NCBI GenBank assembly: GCA_016199325.1
Contig: JACQGW010000296.1
Coordinates: 1 to 16,257, forward strand
Direction: 5' to 3'
Length of the DNA: 16,257 nucleotides
Source of the DNA: Chloroflexota bacterium
GTDB taxonomy: Bacteria; Chloroflexota; Dehalococcoidia; JACQGW01
Shown here piece after piece: positions 1 to 5,570 of the stretch. How positions within the stretch are numbered: the first letter of the stretch is position 1; every line of letters starts with the position of its first letter. Under the pieces are notes generated by a model. The model made no database searches, was not told the DNA's origin, and was given only the letters and a program-made list of their open reading frames with translations. Position numbers and translations under genes: made by a program.

Positions 1-369
1 AAGGCGCGCCAGCACGAAGCTGAACACACCGTTGTCCGGGCCGACGAACGTTCCCAGCGGCGTCCGAACGGCGACGGGGCGGCGTTCACCGCCGACACCC
101 GGATCGACGACGACGACGTGGATCGCCGACGTCGGGAAGAAGCGGACGGCCGTGTCGAGGAGGACCGACGCGGTCCGAACGTCCTGAGGTGGGACCAGGT
201 GGCAGAGGTCGACGAGCGCCGCCGAGGGCTCCAGAGCGAGGATGACACCTTTCAGGCTGCCGACGTAAGCATCCTGGAGACCGAAATCGGTCGTCAGTGT
301 GACGAGTGATGGGTGATGAGTGATGAGTGATGAGTGAGGGGTTGCCGGCCTTCCCAACTCATCACCCAT
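1..369 (-). CDS. SAM hydroxide adenosyltransferase (DUF62 family), 3' part cut by window edge
   Basis: The minus-strand frame reads VTLTTDFGLQDAYVGSLKGV, later VVVVDPGVGGERRPVAVRTP and FVGPDNGVFS. These are hallmark segments of the DUF62 / SAM hydrolase (adenosine-forming) family, related to the SAM chlorinase and fluorinase: TTDFGxxD near the N-terminus, DPGVG, and VGPDNG. Known members cleave S-adenosylmethionine with water or hydroxide to give adenosine and methionine. The gene runs off the left edge, so only about the first 120 residues are visible. The frame opens just after a TGA at 376-378. The only usable starts before the conserved core are GTG 372 and ATG 369, and both lie inside the heptamer hairpin, so about 22 leader residues (MGDELGRPATPHSS...) would be repeat-derived. 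No Shine-Dalgarno is evident. It follows the cpaE-like gene by about 17 bases and is probably co-transcribed. Family is clear; the start is uncertain. Confidence 0.85.
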   Translation of the reverse strand, partial: MGDELGRPATPHSSLITHHPSLVTLTTDFGLQDAYVGSLKGVILALEPSAALVDLCHLVPPQDVRTASVLLDTAVRFFPTSAIHVVVVDPGVGGERRPVAVRTPLGTFVGPDNGVFSFVLARL

Positions 370-390
370 CACCCATCACTCATCACTCAT
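299..390. repeat. Inverted tandem-heptamer hairpin (GTGATGA units)
   Basis: The left arm (299-337) is five full units plus a partial unit of GTGAYGR. The right arm (359-390) is four full units plus a partial unit of the complement (YCATCAC). About 20 bp lie between them. The arms pair over roughly 30 bp with a few G/A alternations. On the minus strand this gives a long RNA hairpin between two genes. The repeat supplies the TGA stop of the upstream gene (387-389) and the candidate starts of the downstream one. There is no T-run, so it does not look like an intrinsic terminator. Confidence 0.9.
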
Positions 391-1538
391 TTCCGGACCT
401 TGACGAGGCGGCCGATCGCCTGGGAGAAGGGGTGGTCCGGCTGGACGACGACGAGTGGCTTGCCCTCGGCGACGGCGTTTTGGAGCCGGTCGCCGCCGTA
501 TGGGATCGTCGCCGCGACCGGTAGGCGCAGAATGCGGGCGATCTGCTCCGGCGGAACGCTCTTGCGATCCTGGATCTGATTGACGACGAGGCGCGACCGG
601 CTGAACGGGCTGCCCAAACTGCGGAAGACTTGGAGCGCGTCGCGGGCGAGCTTGATGCCGGGGAGGTCCGGGGTGAGGACGAGCAGCACTTCATCCGCCT
701 TGTCGAGCGCCGTGAGCGTGTGGCCGGTGAAGCTCGCGCTCGTGTCGAGGATCGTGGTCGGGAAGTGCTGGCGCAGCGCGAGAATGGCTGCCTCGGACGC
801 CTCGGGCCGGATGAGCTCGGCGGCCTGAGGCGTACGCGGTGCGGCGAGGCAGTTGACGCCGGAGGCGTGGCTGGTCAGATAGAGCGAGAGCTCGGGGTCG
901 GTCCCCGGCGGTAACTCGGCGACCTCCCGGGCGAACTCCTCGATCGTCCCGCGCGGCGTCAGGTCCAGGTAGAACGCCACGCACCCTTTGTCGAGCGAGA
1001 GATCGGCCAGCGCGACCTGCTGGCCCGACTGTCGGGCCAGCGACGCGGCGAGATTCACGGCAATGGTGGTCGTCCCGACCCCGCCCTTCAAGCTGAACAC
1101 CGTGATCACCTGGCCCTGCTGCAACTGCCGGACGGCGACCTGATCGCGGACAGCGCTCGATCGGGCCAGCAGCGTCAGCACGCGGACGGCGAGCTCAGGC
1201 GGGTCGAACGGCTTGATGATGTAGTCGTCGGCGCCGACGTCGAAGCCGCGCAGCTTCTCCTCGATCGAGGACTGTCCGGTGACCAGAATAATGGGGATGG
1301 ACCGGGTCGATGGGTTGGCGCGCAGGCGCCGGCAAACCTCATAGCCGTCGATCCCCGGCATGACGACGTCGCAGCAGACGAGGTCCGGCCGGAGCGACAC
1401 CATCTTGACGAGCCCCTCCTCACCGGAGTTGGCAACCTCCGCCTGAAGTTCATGCCGCTCGAGCTCATCTTTGATGATCATGCGCATCATCAAGCTGTCG
1501 TCGATGATGAGGACGAGTGGCTTGGCTCTACTGGTCAT
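387..1538 (-). CDS. Receiver domain fused to CpaE/TadZ (MinD-like) ATPase
   Basis: This 383-residue protein has two parts. Residues about 8-127 form a CheY-like receiver domain with acidic residues D13/D14, phospho-acceptor D57 (in DLVCCDVVMPGIDG), T87 and K109. Residues about 143-383 form a MinD/ParA-type P-loop domain with deviant Walker A motif KGGVGTTT (K151-T158), a switch-like segment ALADLSLDKG and DTSASFTG. The receiver-like plus MinD-like arrangement is the known architecture of CpaE/TadZ, which positions Flp/Tad pilus machinery at the membrane. Unlike many TadZ proteins, whose receiver is degenerate, this receiver keeps the phospho-Asp, Thr and Lys. ATG 1538 is the only sensible start; a promoter lies about 50 bases upstream. 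The stop sits inside the heptamer repeat. No other tad/cpa genes are visible, so a pilus role is inferred; another spatial-regulator role is possible. Confidence 0.88.
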   Translation of the reverse strand: MTSRAKPLVLIIDDSLMMRMIIKDELERHELQAEVANSGEEGLVKMVSLRPDLVCCDVVMPGIDGYEVCRRLRANPSTRSIPIILVTGQSSIEEKLRGFDVGADDYIIKPFDPPELAVRVLTLLARSSAVRDQVAVRQLQQGQVITVFSLKGGVGTTTIAVNLAASLARQSGQQVALADLSLDKGCVAFYLDLTPRGTIEEFAREVAELPPGTDPELSLYLTSHASGVNCLAAPRTPQAAELIRPEASEAAILALRQHFPTTILDTSASFTGHTLTALDKADEVLLVLTPDLPGIKLARDALQVFRSLGSPFSRSRLVVNQIQDRKSVPPEQIARILRLPVAATIPYGGDRLQNAVAEGKPLVVVQPDHPFSQAIGRLVKVRK

Positions 1539-1586
1539 CCGTCACGTCTCGCTCTTGTGTGCTCCATTGCCCGGTCCCGCACGGGA

Positions 1587-1615
1587 AGTCTATCCATCAG
1601 GAGCGCAGGCGTCAA
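1587..1615 (-). promoter_or_regulatory. Sigma70-type promoter for the receiver-CpaE gene
   Basis: On the minus strand, TTGACG (1615-1610) and TAGACT (1592-1587) are separated by 17 bp. Predicted transcription start is near 1580, giving a leader of about 42 nt before ATG 1538. The decamer GAGCGCAGGC (1601-1610) lies in the spacer and touches the -35 box. Confidence 0.6.
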
Positions 1616-1643
1616 GGAGCGCCCCGGCCGTGACCGGCTGTGG

Positions 1644-1672
1644 TTGACATGGGCCGGCTCAACGACTACTGT
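1644..1672 (+). promoter_or_regulatory. Possible promoter for the MFS transporter gene
   Basis: TTGACA (1644-1649) is followed after 17 bp by TACTGT (1667-1672). The -35 box is perfect and the -10 box weak. It faces away from the cpaE promoter, with the two -35 boxes 28 bp apart. It would give a repeat-rich leader of about 165 nt before ATG 1846. Confidence 0.4.
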
Positions 1673-1711
1673 GCGCATGCATCCGGGCGTGTGGGGCGCG
1701 TCCGCCGGTGT

Positions 1712-1784
1712 CCGAGAGCGCAGGCACCCGGGCGCACAGGCGCCCGAGAGCGCAGGCACCTGGGAGCGCAGGCGTCTCGCCTGC
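1712..1784. repeat. GC-rich intergenic repeats (GAGCGCAGGC) with a hairpin
   Basis: The 17-mer CCGAGAGCGCAGGCACC occurs at 1712-1728 and 1744-1760 (32-bp offset). The decamer GAGCGCAGGC recurs at 1764-1773 and, upstream, at 1601-1610. A 14-bp stretch, GGAGCGCAGGCGTC, is identical at 1600-1613 and 1763-1776. The last copy forms a perfect 7-bp hairpin, GCAGGCG-TCT-CGCCTGC (1768-1784). The rest of the 307-bp gap between the divergent genes holds only the two promoters and the MFS leader. Confidence 0.8.
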
Positions 1785-1845
1785 CCGTCTGTCGCGGTGG
1801 GTAGGAAGCCCCAGGGACGAGACGAGGGACACATGGAGACGGTCC

Positions 1846-3177
1846 ATGAAGCGAGCCAGCGAGCAGCCGCAGAGCTGGAAGAAGGTCGCCGCCATATTCA
1901 CCCTGGCGAGCTTCGCCGAGGCGACGGCCTGGGGCCATATGGTCGCCTTCACCCCGCTCTTCCTGAGCCAGGAGCTCCACATGTACTCGGCGGAGACTAC
2001 GGCCTGGACAGGCATGCTGGCCTCAGCCTCGATGCTTGTCGCCGTGCCGCTGGGGCCGTTCTGGGGTGTGCTGGCGGACCGCTACGGCCGGAAGCTGCTG
2101 ATCCTGCGATCTTCGTATAGCCAGCTCGCCACCTACCTGCTCATTGCCGTGAGCCAGGACATCTGGATGTTCCTGGCCGCCCGCGTGCTCATCGGCTTCG
2201 CCTTCGGGAGCTCGGCGCTCATGATTGCGGCCATTGTGGCCCACGCGCCGGAGCGGCGCGCCGGCACGGCCATCGGTTCCTTCACGTCGTCGTGGCCTGT
2301 CGCGGCCAGCATCAGCCCGCTCGCCGGCGCGCTGCTGGCGCGGCAGGTTGGCCTGCGGGGCCTGTTCCTGATCGACGCCGGGCTGGTGGTGCTCTCGATC
2401 CTCTGCACGTCGTTCCTGTTTCGCGACGCCGGCAGCCGCGACCGAGTGACCCCCATCCGCGAGAAGCTGGCCGCCGCAGGCCGGCGGGTTGTGACGGTTC
2501 CCCCGATCAAATGGAACTTCATCACCTGGTCGTTCACGGCGCTGGGGATGGTGACCGTGGAGCCCTTCGTGCCGCTCCTGCTGGAGCGAGAGGCGCGTGT
2601 GGCCGGACTGGACCCCCGCGATACCATCGGCGTCGTGCTGGCCATCGGCGGCATTCTGACGGCCATCGTCACGCCGCTCTCGGGCCCGATCGTCGACCGT
2701 CTGGGGGCGACGCGGCTGGTTCCACTGGTCGGCCTCAGCGGCGCGCTGATCATGCTGGCGCTCGCGCTGCCGTTCGGTCTGTACTGGGTGGTCGGCCTGT
2801 TGCTCCTGGCGGTGGTGCCGAGGGCGCTGAATCAGACGGCGATGTACGCTCACCTGACGCAGCACGTTGCCAGCGAGTTTCGCTCGTCGCTGCTCAGCCT
2901 GAGTCCGGTCACCCGGAACGCCGCGATGCTCGTGGGCCCGGCGCTGGGCGCGGCGGTCAGCGGCTGGGGATTGCCGGCCGTCTTGGTGGCCGCGGCCGGC
3001 AACTACCTGGTCTCATTCCTGTGCGCGCTCCGCCTCCATCACGTCAGCAAGCCCGCAGCCACCCACGATCTTGGTGGAGACGAGGGGGAGTCGAACCCCC
3101 TGTCCGAGAAAGACAGCCCAAAGCATCCTACAGGCGTAGTCAGCCTTTTAGATTCTCGGCAAAAGAGCGTCGACTGA
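1846..3177 (+). CDS. Major facilitator superfamily transporter
   Basis: A 443-residue hydrophobic protein with about 12 predicted membrane segments and an MFS motif A between segments 2 and 3 (GVLADRYGRK, residues 74-83), repeated in weaker form in the second half (GPIVDRLGATR). It resembles multidrug or sugar-efflux MFS proteins; the substrate cannot be read from sequence. I chose ATG 1846 because GGAG lies 7 bp upstream and the preceding in-frame codons are low-complexity repeat with no membrane helix. The last membrane segment ends around residue 400. The final 35 residues (from codon 409) are encoded antisense to the tRNA-like end of tmRNA, so this hydrophilic tail is dictated by the RNA gene's sequence and is probably not conserved. 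The gene is convergent with ssrA, and no terminator is visible between them. Confidence 0.85.
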   Translation: MKRASEQPQSWKKVAAIFTLASFAEATAWGHMVAFTPLFLSQELHMYSAETTAWTGMLASASMLVAVPLGPFWGVLADRYGRKLLILRSSYSQLATYLLIAVSQDIWMFLAARVLIGFAFGSSALMIAAIVAHAPERRAGTAIGSFTSSWPVAASISPLAGALLARQVGLRGLFLIDAGLVVLSILCTSFLFRDAGSRDRVTPIREKLAAAGRRVVTVPPIKWNFITWSFTALGMVTVEPFVPLLLEREARVAGLDPRDTIGVVLAIGGILTAIVTPLSGPIVDRLGATRLVPLVGLSGALIMLALALPFGLYWVVGLLLLAVVPRALNQTAMYAHLTQHVASEFRSSLLSLSPVTRNAAMLVGPALGAAVSGWGLPAVLVAAAGNYLVSFLCALRLHHVSKPAATHDLGGDEGESNPLSEKDSPKHPTGVVSLLDSRQKSVD

Positions 3178-3426
3178 CGGACTCTCCCTCGCCATAGCCG
3201 AGTAGTCTTAGACGGTCCGTATCGGCGTCGGAACCGCCGCATCCCGAAATTTCAGCGCCCACTCCCCACCCTTCGGAAGGAGGTGAGGGTGAACGTCGCT
3301 AGCCCTTAGGCAGCGAGTGCGAGTTGCGGTTTGGCAGGTAATGCCATTGCCACCGGTTTAACGAGGTTGATGGCACCTCGGCCCGCAGCTTTGTAACGAT
3401 CTCCCCCGTCGAATCCACGCGTCCCC
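3072..3426 (-). ncRNA. ssrA: Transfer-messenger RNA (tmRNA)
   Basis: On the minus strand the 5' end GGGGACG pairs with CGTCTCC next to the 3' ACCA, giving a 7-bp acceptor stem with a G3-U wobble, the alanine identity element. A T-arm (GGGGG-TTCGACT-CCCCC) precedes the 3' end, and the conserved GGATTCGACGGG follows the 5' stem. The tag frame ends in AKPQLALAA-stop: GCC at 3335-3333, stop TAA at 3308-3306. If the resume codon is GCA at 3350-3348, the tag would be AMALPAKPQLALAA. The ...LALAA end matches the tail recognised by ClpXP-type proteases. The gene lies 18 bp downstream of smpB on the same strand, its usual partner. Length of 355 nt is typical. The resume codon is the only uncertain part. 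Confidence 0.96.
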
Positions 3427-3444
3427 GTCTTGAGCGGGCCGCCC

Positions 3445-3912
3445 TCACTGGACTTTCGTCGCCCGCTCGATCTCCCGGTCGGCATCGCGCCGGGCGATGG
3501 CCTCCCGCTTGTCGTACTGCTTCTTGCCTCTCGCCAGGCCGAGCTCGATCTTTGCCCGGTCGTTCTTCAGGTACAGCTTCAGCGGGATGAGCGTATACCC
3601 CTTCTCCCGCGCCTTCGAGAGCAGCCAGACGATCTGCTGCCGGTGCAGCAGCAGCTTCCGGCGCCGCGTCGGCTCCTGAGCGGTGAACCGGTCGCCCGCT
3701 TCATAGGGGGCGACATGCATCTTCAGCAGCCACGCCTCGCCATGCTCGACCCGTGCGTAGGCTTCCCGCAGATTGACCCGGCCCAGCCGAATCGACTTGA
3801 TCTCCGAGCCGGTCAGCGCCAATCCCGCTTCGACGGATTCCTCGACGTGGTAGTCGTGGAACGCCTTCCGGTTGACGGCGATGACTTTCTCGGGCGATTT
3901 CGACTTAACCAC
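3445..3912 (-). CDS. smpB: SsrA-binding protein SmpB
   Basis: This 155-residue protein binds tmRNA and delivers alanyl-tmRNA to stalled ribosomes for trans-translation. Diagnostic segments are NRKAFHDYHVEESVEAGLAL (14-33), TGSEIKSIRLGRVNLREAYA (34-53), a KMHVAPY strand, and the basic tail GLARGKKQYDKREAIARRD (125-143), which is unstructured until it enters the mRNA channel. Length equals the family norm. The frame remains open further upstream, but GTG 3912 gives the family-typical N-terminus and lies at the predicted transcription start, so the message may be leaderless. It is followed at once by ssrA, and the two are probably co-expressed. Confidence 0.96.
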   Translation of the reverse strand: MVKSKSPEKVIAVNRKAFHDYHVEESVEAGLALTGSEIKSIRLGRVNLREAYARVEHGEAWLLKMHVAPYEAGDRFTAQEPTRRRKLLLHRQQIVWLLSKAREKGYTLIPLKLYLKNDRAKIELGLARGKKQYDKREAIARRDADREIERATKVQ

Positions 3913-3917
3913 ACCAG

Positions 3918-3946
3918 AGTATAGCAGACTTGCACCCCCGGGGCAA
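3918..3946 (-). promoter_or_regulatory. smpB promoter with extended -10
   Basis: On the minus strand, TTGCCC (3946-3941), a 17-bp spacer ending in TGC, and TATACT (3923-3918) form an extended -10 promoter. The start of transcription would fall near 3911-3912, at the GTG start codon of smpB. Confidence 0.6.
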
Positions 3947-3978
3947 GGGAGCAAGGCGGCTCGGTCGCTTCCAGCCGG

Positions 3979-4008
3979 TTGACAGCCCTTCCCGTCCTGT
4001 GCTAGCAT
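3979..4008 (+). promoter_or_regulatory. Promoter of the Trm112-like / nucleotidyltransferase pair
   Basis: TTGACA (3979-3984), an 18-bp spacer ending in TGC, and TAGCAT (4003-4008). The layout matches two other promoters in this window. Predicted start is near 4015, giving a leader of about 114 nt before ATG 4129 in which I see no open frame or clear riboswitch. Confidence 0.65.
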
Positions 4009-4128
4009 GCCGGGGCAAGCCGGCGGGTCGGGAGTGCGTCCCGGCGAGCAGCCCACCCCTTTCGCGAACGCCCTGCCGGCTCGCCAGACATTTGCGAGAT
4101 TGGGTTGCAAGAGAGGAATCACGGGACT

Positions 4129-4311
4129 ATGGCGCTGAGCAAGGAGCTGCTGGAGATTCTCGTCTGCCCGGCGTGCAAAGGCGAGCTGGAGTGGCGCGAG
4201 CCGGCGAGCCGGCTCATCTGCCATCACTGCCGCCTCGCCTATCGGGTCGAGGACGACATTCCCATCATGCTGGTCGACAAGGCGGAGTCACTCACCCCCG
4301 CGACGTCGTAG
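4129..4311 (+). CDS. Trm112-like zinc-ribbon protein
   Basis: A 60-residue protein, MALSKELLEILVCPACKGEL..., with two CxxC pairs (C13/C16 and C31/C34) and the ending DDIPIMLVDKA, typical of the Trm112p-like (UPF0434/YcaR) family. Characterised eukaryotic Trm112 is a small activator of methyltransferases; in bacteria the role is mostly unknown, and these genes often sit beside cell-envelope or nucleotide-sugar genes. ATG 4129 was chosen because it starts the conserved core; GAGAGG (4111-4116) lies 12 bp upstream. The stop is followed after 8 bp by the GTG of the nucleotidyltransferase, so the two form one transcription unit. Confidence 0.85.
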   Translation: MALSKELLEILVCPACKGELEWREPASRLICHHCRLAYRVEDDIPIMLVDKAESLTPATS

Positions 4312-4319
4312 CGCGACCG

Positions 4320-5057
4320 GTGAAAGCCCTGGTGCTCGCCGCGGGCGAGGGCACCCGCCTCCGCCCGCTGACGCTGGACCGACCCAAGCCGATGGTACCC
4401 ATCGGCGGCCGGCCGCTGCTCGAGTATGCCGTCCGCCTGCTCAAGGCCCACGGCGTCGAGCAGATCGCCGTCAACCTCCACTATCAACCGGAGGCGATCT
4501 GCTCCTACCTCGGCGACGGCGGGCACTGGGGCGTCCAGATCACCTACTCGCTGGAGCACCCCATCCTGGGCACGGCGGGCGCCGCCAGACGGCTCGACGG
4601 ATTCCTGGACGAGACCTTCCTGGTGTTCTACGGCGACGTCCTCACGGACCTCGATCTGACGGCGCTCGTCCGGTTTCACCGGATGCGCGGCGTGGTCGGG
4701 ACCCTGGCGCTGCACCGCCTGGAGGACCCGACCGGCAAAGGCGTCGTCGACCTCGACGCCGATGGTCTCGTCCGCCGGTTCGTCGAAAAGCCGGCGCCGG
4801 GCGAATCGGTCGGCGCGCTGGTCAGCGCTGGCGTCTACGTCCTCGAGCCCGCCATACTCGGGCTCATCCCTCCGGAGACGTTCTTCGACTTTGGGCGCGA
4901 TCTCTTCCCAATGCTCGTCGAGCGGGGATACCGGCTTGCCGGCTGGCTACACGAGGGATACCTGGTCGACGTCGGCAGCGTGGAGAGCTACGCGCAGGCC
5001 GAGGTCGATTTCCAGGCCGGCCGCATCCGCTTCCCGTTCGACTGGAGGTCGCCGTGA
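4320..5057 (+). CDS. Nucleotide-sugar pyrophosphorylase (NTP transferase family)
   Basis: This 245-residue protein transfers a nucleotidyl group from an NTP to a sugar-1-phosphate. It has the signature loop LAAGEGTRLRPLT (6-18), PKPMVPI with K23, LGTAGA (83-88), metal/substrate region FYGDVLTD (103-110), VEKP (155-158) and the late DVGS motif. It is a compact single-domain enzyme without the C-terminal left-handed helix of bifunctional members. It looks closest to mannose-1-phosphate guanylyltransferase or D-glycero-D-manno-heptose-1-phosphate guanylyltransferase (HddC-like) proteins. An HddA-like kinase 2 kb downstream favours the heptose pathway, but glucose-1-phosphate is not excluded. GTG 4320 directly precedes the conserved KALVLAAG; longer in-frame extensions read through the upstream gene out of frame. 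Confidence 0.85.
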   Translation: MKALVLAAGEGTRLRPLTLDRPKPMVPIGGRPLLEYAVRLLKAHGVEQIAVNLHYQPEAICSYLGDGGHWGVQITYSLEHPILGTAGAARRLDGFLDETFLVFYGDVLTDLDLTALVRFHRMRGVVGTLALHRLEDPTGKGVVDLDADGLVRRFVEKPAPGESVGALVSAGVYVLEPAILGLIPPETFFDFGRDLFPMLVERGYRLAGWLHEGYLVDVGSVESYAQAEVDFQAGRIRFPFDWRSP

Positions 5058-5124
5058 GCGACTGATCCGCTCTTTTCCGCCGATGGCATCCCGGCTGAAC
5101 CGCCGCGATACATCTGACGTTCTA

Positions 5125-5154
5125 TTGACCGGCAGTGAATGGCTGTGCTAGATT
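5125..5154 (+). promoter_or_regulatory. Promoter of the HTH gene and downstream polysaccharide genes
   Basis: TTGACC (5125-5130), an 18-bp spacer ending in TGC, and TAGATT (5149-5154). Same layout as the promoters at 3979 and 10916. Predicted start is near 5161, with a 70-nt leader to GTG 5232. Confidence 0.65.
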
Positions 5155-5231
5155 GGCGGCTGGCAGCCGTGCTCGGTCGACGGGGCCGAGCCGACGGGCG
5201 GCGAGGCGAGTCGCTGAGGGGGGCGAACGAA

Positions 5232-5483
5232 GTGAGCACGGGCAAGACGGCGGAAGCGAAGAGGGTTTTGACAAGCCCACGGATTAGCGACGACGAGATC
5301 CTGTTTGATCTGTCTGAGACCATGGACTACTTGCGTGTCAGCCGCTCGACGATCTATCGGCTGATGAAGGCCGGACACCTGATCGGCCACAAAGTGGGCC
5401 GCAAGTGGGTGTTCTACAAGCGGGACGTGCGGGCGCTCGTCGAGGAGTTCCCCATCGCCATCGGCGCGAGTTCGTCGATGTAA
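5232..5483 (+). CDS. Excisionase-type helix-turn-helix DNA-binding protein
   Basis: An 83-residue protein whose residues about 25-72 form a MerR/excisionase-like winged helix (HTH_17, SinI/AlpA-like): LFDLSETMDYLRVSRSTIYRL then IGHKVGRKWVFYKRDVRALVE. Such proteins bind DNA as phage excision factors or as small transcription regulators. No integrase or att-like repeat is visible, so a regulatory role in the following dehydrogenase/kinase operon is more likely, but that is inference. GTG 5232 is preferred over an in-frame ATG 5139 because a GAGGGGGG tract sits about 9 bp upstream and ATG 5139 lies within the promoter spacer. The C-terminal tail (about 12 residues) is unconserved-looking. Confidence 0.75.
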   Translation: MSTGKTAEAKRVLTSPRISDDEILFDLSETMDYLRVSRSTIYRLMKAGHLIGHKVGRKWVFYKRDVRALVEEFPIAIGASSSM

Positions 5484-5502
5484 GGCCGGCCGCTGGCGTT
5501 CG

Positions 5503-5521
5503 GGCAGGGGTTCGCCCTGCC
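5503..5521. other. Small intergenic hairpin upstream of the dehydrogenase
   Basis: GGCAGGG (5503-5509), loop GTTCG, CCCTGCC (5515-5521): a perfect 7-bp stem in the 87-bp gap between the HTH gene and the dehydrogenase. There is no T-run after it, so it may be a stability or attenuation element and not a terminator. Confidence 0.5.
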
Positions 5522-5570
5522 GGCATCGTAGGGGCACGATAGAAGTCCTGGGTCACCGAGGAGGAACACG

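Noticed and set aside
118..309. Plus-strand 63-codon frame at the left edge
   Set aside because: It is antisense to the DUF62 gene, which has clear family motifs in the minus frame.
299..390. The heptamer array as a CRISPR array
   Set aside because: Units are 7 bp without spacers and are inverted; no cas genes are present.
2023..2865. A 280-codon minus-strand frame opposite the MFS gene
   Set aside because: Very rich in Arg, Gln, Glu and His, typical of antisense to hydrophobic GC-rich genes; no domain seen.
3913..4227. N-terminal extension of smpB
   Set aside because: The extension precedes the smpB promoter and the family N-terminus begins at the Lys-rich segment after GTG 3912.
5232..5483. 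Prophage or integrative element suggested by the excisionase-like HTH and the nearby ssrA
   Set aside because: No integrase, no duplicated att sequence and ordinary neighbouring genes within the window; kept only as a question for the ssrA junction.
5503..5521. Intrinsic terminator after the HTH gene
   Set aside because: The stem is good, but no T-run follows, so termination is not supported.
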